Positions 12,028-15,218 of a stretch of 15,218 bases of DNA are shown one piece after another. A program made the position numbers and the translations under genes. Within the stretch, counting starts at the first letter, position 1; each line of letters starts with the position of its first letter. This DNA is from Chloroflexota bacterium (GTDB taxonomy: Bacteria > Chloroflexota > Dehalococcoidia > Tepidiformales > Tepidiformaceae). The notes under the pieces were generated by a model, which was given only the letters and a program-made list of their open reading frames with translations, had not been told where the DNA came from and did not search any database. Where the stretch lies: positions 1-15,218 of the forward strand of contig JAKALX010000037.1 in NCBI GenBank assembly GCA_021823905.1. The letters run 5' to 3'.

Positions 12028-13395
12028 GTGCAGATCGATTCCGGAAACACCGCCTGGATGCTGATCGCGTCCGGGCTCGTCCTCCTCATGACCCCCGGCC
12101 TCGGCTTCTTCTACGGCGGCCTGACGCGCAGCAAGAACGTCCTTGGGACGATCATGCAGTCGTTCATTTCGATCAGCGTGGTCGGGCTGTTGTGGGTGGT
12201 CGTTGGCTACTCGCTTGCCTTCGGACCGGACCACATGGGTGTCATCGGCGATCTGAGCTGGTTCGGGCTCAAGCACGTCGGCGGCGCGCCGGGCGGCCCG
12301 AACGGCGCGTTCTATGGCGTGGGCGTTCCGCACGTCGTCTTCATGGCGTTCCAGATGATGTTCGCCATCATCACGCCCGCGCTTATCACCGGAGCCTTCG
12401 CCGAGCGCGCGAAGTTCGGCCCGTTCCTCGTCTTCACGGCGCTCTGGTCGCTCCTCGTCTACGTGCCAATCGCCCACTGGGTCTTCGCCTATGACGGCTG
12501 GTTGAGCGCTTTTTCCAGCGATCCGAACCACGTCCACGCAGGCGTCCGGGCGCTCGACTTCGCGGGCGGCATCGCCATCCACGTGAGCGCCGGGGCGGCC
12601 GCGCTCGCCTCGGTCTTCGTCTTCGGCCGACGCAAGGGCTACGGCGAGACACCGATGGAGCCGCACGACATCACGATGGTGATCCTCGGCGCGGCGCTGC
12701 TCTGGTTCGGTTGGTTCGGCTTCAACGCGGGCAGCGCCGGCGGCGCGAACGCACAGGCCGCGTATGCCTTTGTGAACACGGCCGTCTCCGGCGCCGCGGC
12801 CGCGCTCGTCTGGACGATCCTCGGCTGGCGGCAAAGCGGCAGCCCGAGCACGCTGGGCGCCACCGCCGGCGCCGTGGCCGGGTTGGCCGCGATCACGCCA
12901 GCCTCCGGCTACGTGGAGCCGATGGAGGCGATCGTCATCGGCCTCGTCTCTGGTGCGCTCTGCTTCTACGCCGTCCATTACCGCGCGAAGATCGGCTTCG
13001 ACGACTCGCTCGACGTGGTCGGCGTGCACGGCGTGGGCGGCGCCTGGGGATCGCTCGCCGCCGGCCTCTTCGCAACCGCCGCAGTCAGCGGCATGCCGTT
13101 CGCCAACGGACTCTTCCACGGTCACGCCGCGCAGGTCTGGGACCAGGCGGTCGCCATCGGGGTTGTGGGCGCCTACTCGTTCGCCGCCACGTTCGCCATC
13201 CTCAAGGTGCTGGACCTCGTCGTGGGCATCCGCGTGAGCGAGGCGGAAGAGGAGCTTGGCCTGGACATCACCCAGCACGGCGAGCGGGCGTACACCTCCG
13301 ACGAATCGGGCGTCCCGCTCACGCCCGGAGCCGTGCTCCCCGCGCCCCCGGTGACGTACACTGCGGCGGTCAACGCAACGGGGAAGGCAGGCTAG
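12028..13395 (+). CDS. amt: Ammonium transporter, Amt family
   Basis: The 455-residue membrane protein has about 11 hydrophobic helices. Amt signatures are present: the N-terminal GLGFFYGGLTRSKN (24-37) and the family motif FMAFQMMFAIITPAL (105-119) followed by GAFAER. The pore twin histidines are His185 (GGIAIHVSAG) and His334 (VGVHGVGGAWG), and GWFGFNAGS lies at 228-236. It conducts ammonium or ammonia across the cytoplasmic membrane and is normally gated by PII, whose gene follows after 39 nt. The GTG at 12028 is preceded by AAAGGG 8 nt upstream. The cytosolic tail is longer than usual, with about 30 Pro/Thr/Ala-rich residues after LGLDITQHGERAY. Expression is probably controlled by the GlnR-like array at 11889-11948. 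Confidence 0.96.
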   Translation: MQIDSGNTAWMLIASGLVLLMTPGLGFFYGGLTRSKNVLGTIMQSFISISVVGLLWVVVGYSLAFGPDHMGVIGDLSWFGLKHVGGAPGGPNGAFYGVGVPHVVFMAFQMMFAIITPALITGAFAERAKFGPFLVFTALWSLLVYVPIAHWVFAYDGWLSAFSSDPNHVHAGVRALDFAGGIAIHVSAGAAALASVFVFGRRKGYGETPMEPHDITMVILGAALLWFGWFGFNAGSAGGANAQAAYAFVNTAVSGAAAALVWTILGWRQSGSPSTLGATAGAVAGLAAITPASGYVEPMEAIVIGLVSGALCFYAVHYRAKIGFDDSLDVVGVHGVGGAWGSLAAGLFATAAVSGMPFANGLFHGHAAQVWDQAVAIGVVGAYSFAATFAILKVLDLVVGIRVSEAEEELGLDITQHGERAYTSDESGVPLTPGAVLPAPPVTYTAAVNATGKAG

Positions 13396-13434
13396 GCCCC
13401 GCGGCGACGGCCAGCCCGCGAGCCAGGAGCACCG

Positions 13435-13776
13435 ATGAAGAAGGTTGAGGCGATCATTCGCCCGGAGAAGCTGCACGAGGTGAAGGACGCCCTCGACGAC
13501 CTCGGCTTCCACGGGATGAACTTCACCCAGGTAACCGGCCGCGGGGCCCAGCGCGGCATCGTTCACCAGGGCCGAGGCGGCGAAACCGTCACGGTCGATC
13601 TTCTACCGAAGGTCAAGCTCGAGATCGTCGTCCAGGACGCAGCCGTCGACCAGGTGATCCAGGTCATCGTCCGCGCCTCGCGCACGGGGAACATCGGCGA
13701 CGGGAAGATCTTCGTCGTTCCGGTGGAAGACGCGATCCGCGTGCGCACGGGCGAGCGCGGCGACGCGGCGATCTGA
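13435..13776 (+). CDS. glnB: Nitrogen regulatory PII protein
   Basis: The protein has 113 residues, the family length. MKKVEAIIRPEKL starts it, LPKVKLEIVV follows the T-loop, and the C-terminal signature TGNIGDGKIFV then IRVRTGE is intact. Gln39 at the base of the T-loop, needed for Mg-ATP/2-oxoglutarate binding, is present. At position 51 the usual Tyr is Thr (GRGGETVTVD), so the classic uridylylation or adenylylation site is missing. PII trimers sense ATP/ADP and 2-oxoglutarate and block Amt when nitrogen is plentiful. AGGAG lies 5 nt before the ATG, and the gene is co-transcribed with amt (39-nt gap). It could equally be named glnK because of the amt linkage. Confidence 0.95.
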   Translation: MKKVEAIIRPEKLHEVKDALDDLGFHGMNFTQVTGRGAQRGIVHQGRGGETVTVDLLPKVKLEIVVQDAAVDQVIQVIVRASRTGNIGDGKIFVVPVEDAIRVRTGERGDAAI

Positions 13777-13799
13777 GGGCTCGCACGGCGAGGCTTCGA

Positions 13800-13825
13800 C
13801 GGGCGGCTTGAGCCCCTGGCGCCCG
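13800..13825 (+). terminator. Weak hairpin after glnB
   Basis: CGGGCG (13800-13805) can pair with CGCCCG (13820-13825) around a 14-nt loop. There is no T-tract, and the right arm abuts the first GlnR-like half-site. It may mark the 3' end of the amt-glnB transcript, but the support is thin. Confidence 0.2.
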
Positions 13826-13826
13826 C

Positions 13827-13864
13827 GAAACCTGTTCGTAACAGCCGTGCAATCGTGCGGAAAC
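13827..13864 (+). promoter_or_regulatory. GlnR-type operator array upstream of glnA (four half-sites)
   Basis: Half-sites are GAAAC (13827), GTAAC (13838), GCAAT (13849) and GAAAC (13860), all exactly 11 bp apart. The first two share the stretch ctgttcGTAA with the amt array (11916-11925). The array ends about 196 nt before the glnA start, leaving room for a promoter and leader between. Confidence 0.7.
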
Positions 13865-13959
13865 AGCCGGCCCCTACCGTCGGGACGAACAGCGATCCGG
13901 CGGCAACGGCCGTTCCGATGGTGGCGAGCGTTCGTGAGGAAGATGGCCCGATGCCCTCG

Positions 13960-14000
13960 TTCCCGTAACACGAACTTCACACGCGCGGGATTCCCGTGAC
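13960..14000 (+). repeat. Direct repeat TTCCCGTRAC upstream of glnA
   Basis: TTCCCGTAAC (13960-13969) and TTCCCGTGAC (13991-14000) match at 9 of 10 positions and are offset by 31 bp, about three helical turns. Each contains a GTnAC core like a GlnR half-site but without the 11-bp phase. They lie 61-101 nt before the glnA start and may be part of the promoter. CACAAT at 14013-14018 is a weak -10 candidate downstream. Confidence 0.4.
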
Positions 14001-14060
14001 CGTGAAAACCATCACAATGGCCCTACCGCAATCCAAGTCAAGACAGCGAGGAGTAACCGC

Positions 14061-15218
14061 GTGGTCCCACAAGATCGAAGCCCTGAAGGCCTGAAGAAAT
14101 TCTGCGCCGACAACAACATCCGGTTCGTCGACGTGAAGTTTGTCGACCTGTTCGGGCTGTGGCAGCACATCACCCGCCCGATCCACGAACTCAACGACTG
14201 GTCGGCCTACGAGCGCTCGCCCTGGCGCGCCGGCTACGGCTTCGATGGCTCGAGCATCCGCGGGTTCCAGAAGATCGAGGAGTCCGACATGCTCCTCGTC
14301 CCGGACCCGGACAGCGCGATGATCGACCCCGCGATCGAGATGCCGACCCTCTCGGTCATCGCGAACGTCGAGGATCCGGTGACCCGCGAACCGTACTCGC
14401 GCGATCCGCGCTATGTGGCCGCGAAGGCCGAGCAGTACGTCAAGGATTCCGGCGCCGGCGACACCGTCTACATCGGCCCGGAGCTCGAGTTCTTCGTCTT
14501 CGACGACGTGCGCTTCCACTCGGACCAGCACTCGGCGTCCTACTCGGTCGACTCGAACGAAGGCATCTGGAACAGCGGCAAGGACATGGGCGGCTCGAAC
14601 CTCGGTTACCGGCCGCGCTACAAGGAAGGCTACTTCCCGGTTAGTCCGCACGACACGCAGACCGACCTGCGCAATGAGATGGTGGCAACCCTCGAGGATT
14701 GCGGCGTCCAGATCGAGTTGCACCACCACGAGGTCGCGACCGCCGGGCAGGCGGAAATCGATATGCGCTTCGACACGCTCCGCAAGATGGCGGACAAGTC
14801 GATGCTCTACAAGTACATCGTCAAGAACGTCGCCAAGCGCCACAACAAGGTCGCGACGTTCATGCCGAAGCCGCTCTTTGCCGACAACGGCTCGGGGATG
14901 CACACGCATCTCTCGATCTGGAAAGACGGCACCAACCTCTTCGCCGGCAACGAATACGGTGGCGTCTCAAAGATGTGCCTGGCATACATCGCCGGCCTTG
15001 TCCGGCACGGCAAGGCGCTCATGGCCATCTGCGCGCCGACGACGAACAGCTACAAGCGGCTGGTCCCCGGCTATGAGGCGCCCGTGAACCTGGTCTATAG
15101 CGCTCGCAACCGCTCGGCAGCCTGCCGCATCCCGGTGGTCAGCCCCGACCCGCGCCAGAAGCGCGTCGAGTTCCGGCCACCGGACCCGGCGGCAAACCCC
15201 TATCTCGCGTTCTCCGCG
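14061..15218 (+). CDS. glnA: Glutamine synthetase type I, partial (C-terminus beyond the right edge)
   Basis: 386 codons are visible of a protein usually near 470. It makes glutamine from glutamate, ammonia and ATP as a cytosolic dodecamer. N-terminal markers are VDVKFVDLFGLWQHIT (23-38) and FDGSSIRGF (61-69). Metal and substrate residues lie in GPELEFFVFD (Glu141, Glu143), HHHEVATAGQ (221-230), KPLFADNGSGMHTH (270-283), NSYKRLVPGYEAP (329-341) and RNRSAACRIP (349-358). The segment 150-200, including GYFPVSP, matches the GSI-beta subgroup, which is often adenylylated on a Tyr near residue 397. That site lies beyond the window. The GTG at 14061 has GAGGAG 7 nt upstream. It follows amt-glnB after 284 nt and carries its own GlnR-like array. 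Confidence 0.97.
   Translation, partial: MVPQDRSPEGLKKFCADNNIRFVDVKFVDLFGLWQHITRPIHELNDWSAYERSPWRAGYGFDGSSIRGFQKIEESDMLLVPDPDSAMIDPAIEMPTLSVIANVEDPVTREPYSRDPRYVAAKAEQYVKDSGAGDTVYIGPELEFFVFDDVRFHSDQHSASYSVDSNEGIWNSGKDMGGSNLGYRPRYKEGYFPVSPHDTQTDLRNEMVATLEDCGVQIELHHHEVATAGQAEIDMRFDTLRKMADKSMLYKYIVKNVAKRHNKVATFMPKPLFADNGSGMHTHLSIWKDGTNLFAGNEYGGVSKMCLAYIAGLVRHGKALMAICAPTTNSYKRLVPGYEAPVNLVYSARNRSAACRIPVVSPDPRQKRVEFRPPDPAANPYLAFSA

Noticed and set aside
11989..13566. 525-codon minus-strand frame
   Set aside because: It is antisense to amt and glnB, with Asp/Arg/Glu-rich low-information composition.
13977..14909. 310-codon minus-strand frame
   Set aside because: It is antisense to glnA, which carries all family signatures on the plus strand.

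Overview
This is a high-GC bacterial chromosome window with dense gene packing, no tRNA or rRNA, and no intact mobile element. Housekeeping genes (purA, nadD, amt-glnB-glnA) are interleaved with accessory ones: toxin-antitoxin (TA) pieces, two phage-type genes, two lipoproteins and a large PAS-GGDEF protein. The style fits a high-GC, probably monoderm lineage such as Chloroflexota, or possibly Actinomycetota. The clues are lipobox lipoproteins, DUF433/DUF5615 and HicB-like genes, several genes that appear leaderless, and GlnR-type operators. The phylum is an inference and is not settled by the sequence.

Left part (1-1970): an antitoxin-rich patch. It holds a HicB-like gene cut by the left edge (minus strand), a VapB/Phd-like antitoxin followed by a VapC stub, an alpha/beta hydrolase of the monoacylglycerol-lipase type translationally coupled behind a second HicB-like gene (both minus), and a DUF433 antitoxin followed with overlapping TAATG by a truncated DUF5615 toxin of only 44 residues. 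Every recognisable antitoxin here lacks an intact toxin within the window. The HicB and DUF433 genes diverge from a strikingly symmetric promoter region in which both -10 boxes lie 6-7 nt from the start codons.

Middle (1971-10760): purA (adenylosuccinate synthetase), preceded by a strong hairpin, and nadD (NaMN adenylyltransferase), preceded by an 11-bp dyad. Next come a lone phage terminase large subunit (minus), a 959-residue protein with six PAS-like modules and a GGDEF domain, a lipoprotein (minus), an apparently intact HigB-HigA pair with an alternating operator array, and a second lipoprotein (minus) whose stop codon overlaps that of higA.

Right part (10761-15218): a small coiled-coil protein overlapping a phage-type N-acetylmuramoyl-L-alanine amidase, then the nitrogen-assimilation cluster amt, glnB, glnA (glnA cut by the right edge). 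Upstream of amt and again upstream of glnA are half-sites GAAAY/GTAAY in perfect 11-bp phase (six and four copies). This is the architecture of the actinobacterial OmpR-type regulator GlnR. Ammonium uptake, PII signalling and glutamine synthesis are therefore probably one regulon. The PII protein has Thr in place of Tyr51, the residue normally uridylylated or adenylylated, so transcription and ligand binding may be its main control.

The most noteworthy items are the two GlnR-like operator arrays, the decayed TA patch with its symmetric leaderless promoter pair, the RNA hairpins in front of purA and nadD, and the isolated phage-derived genes.
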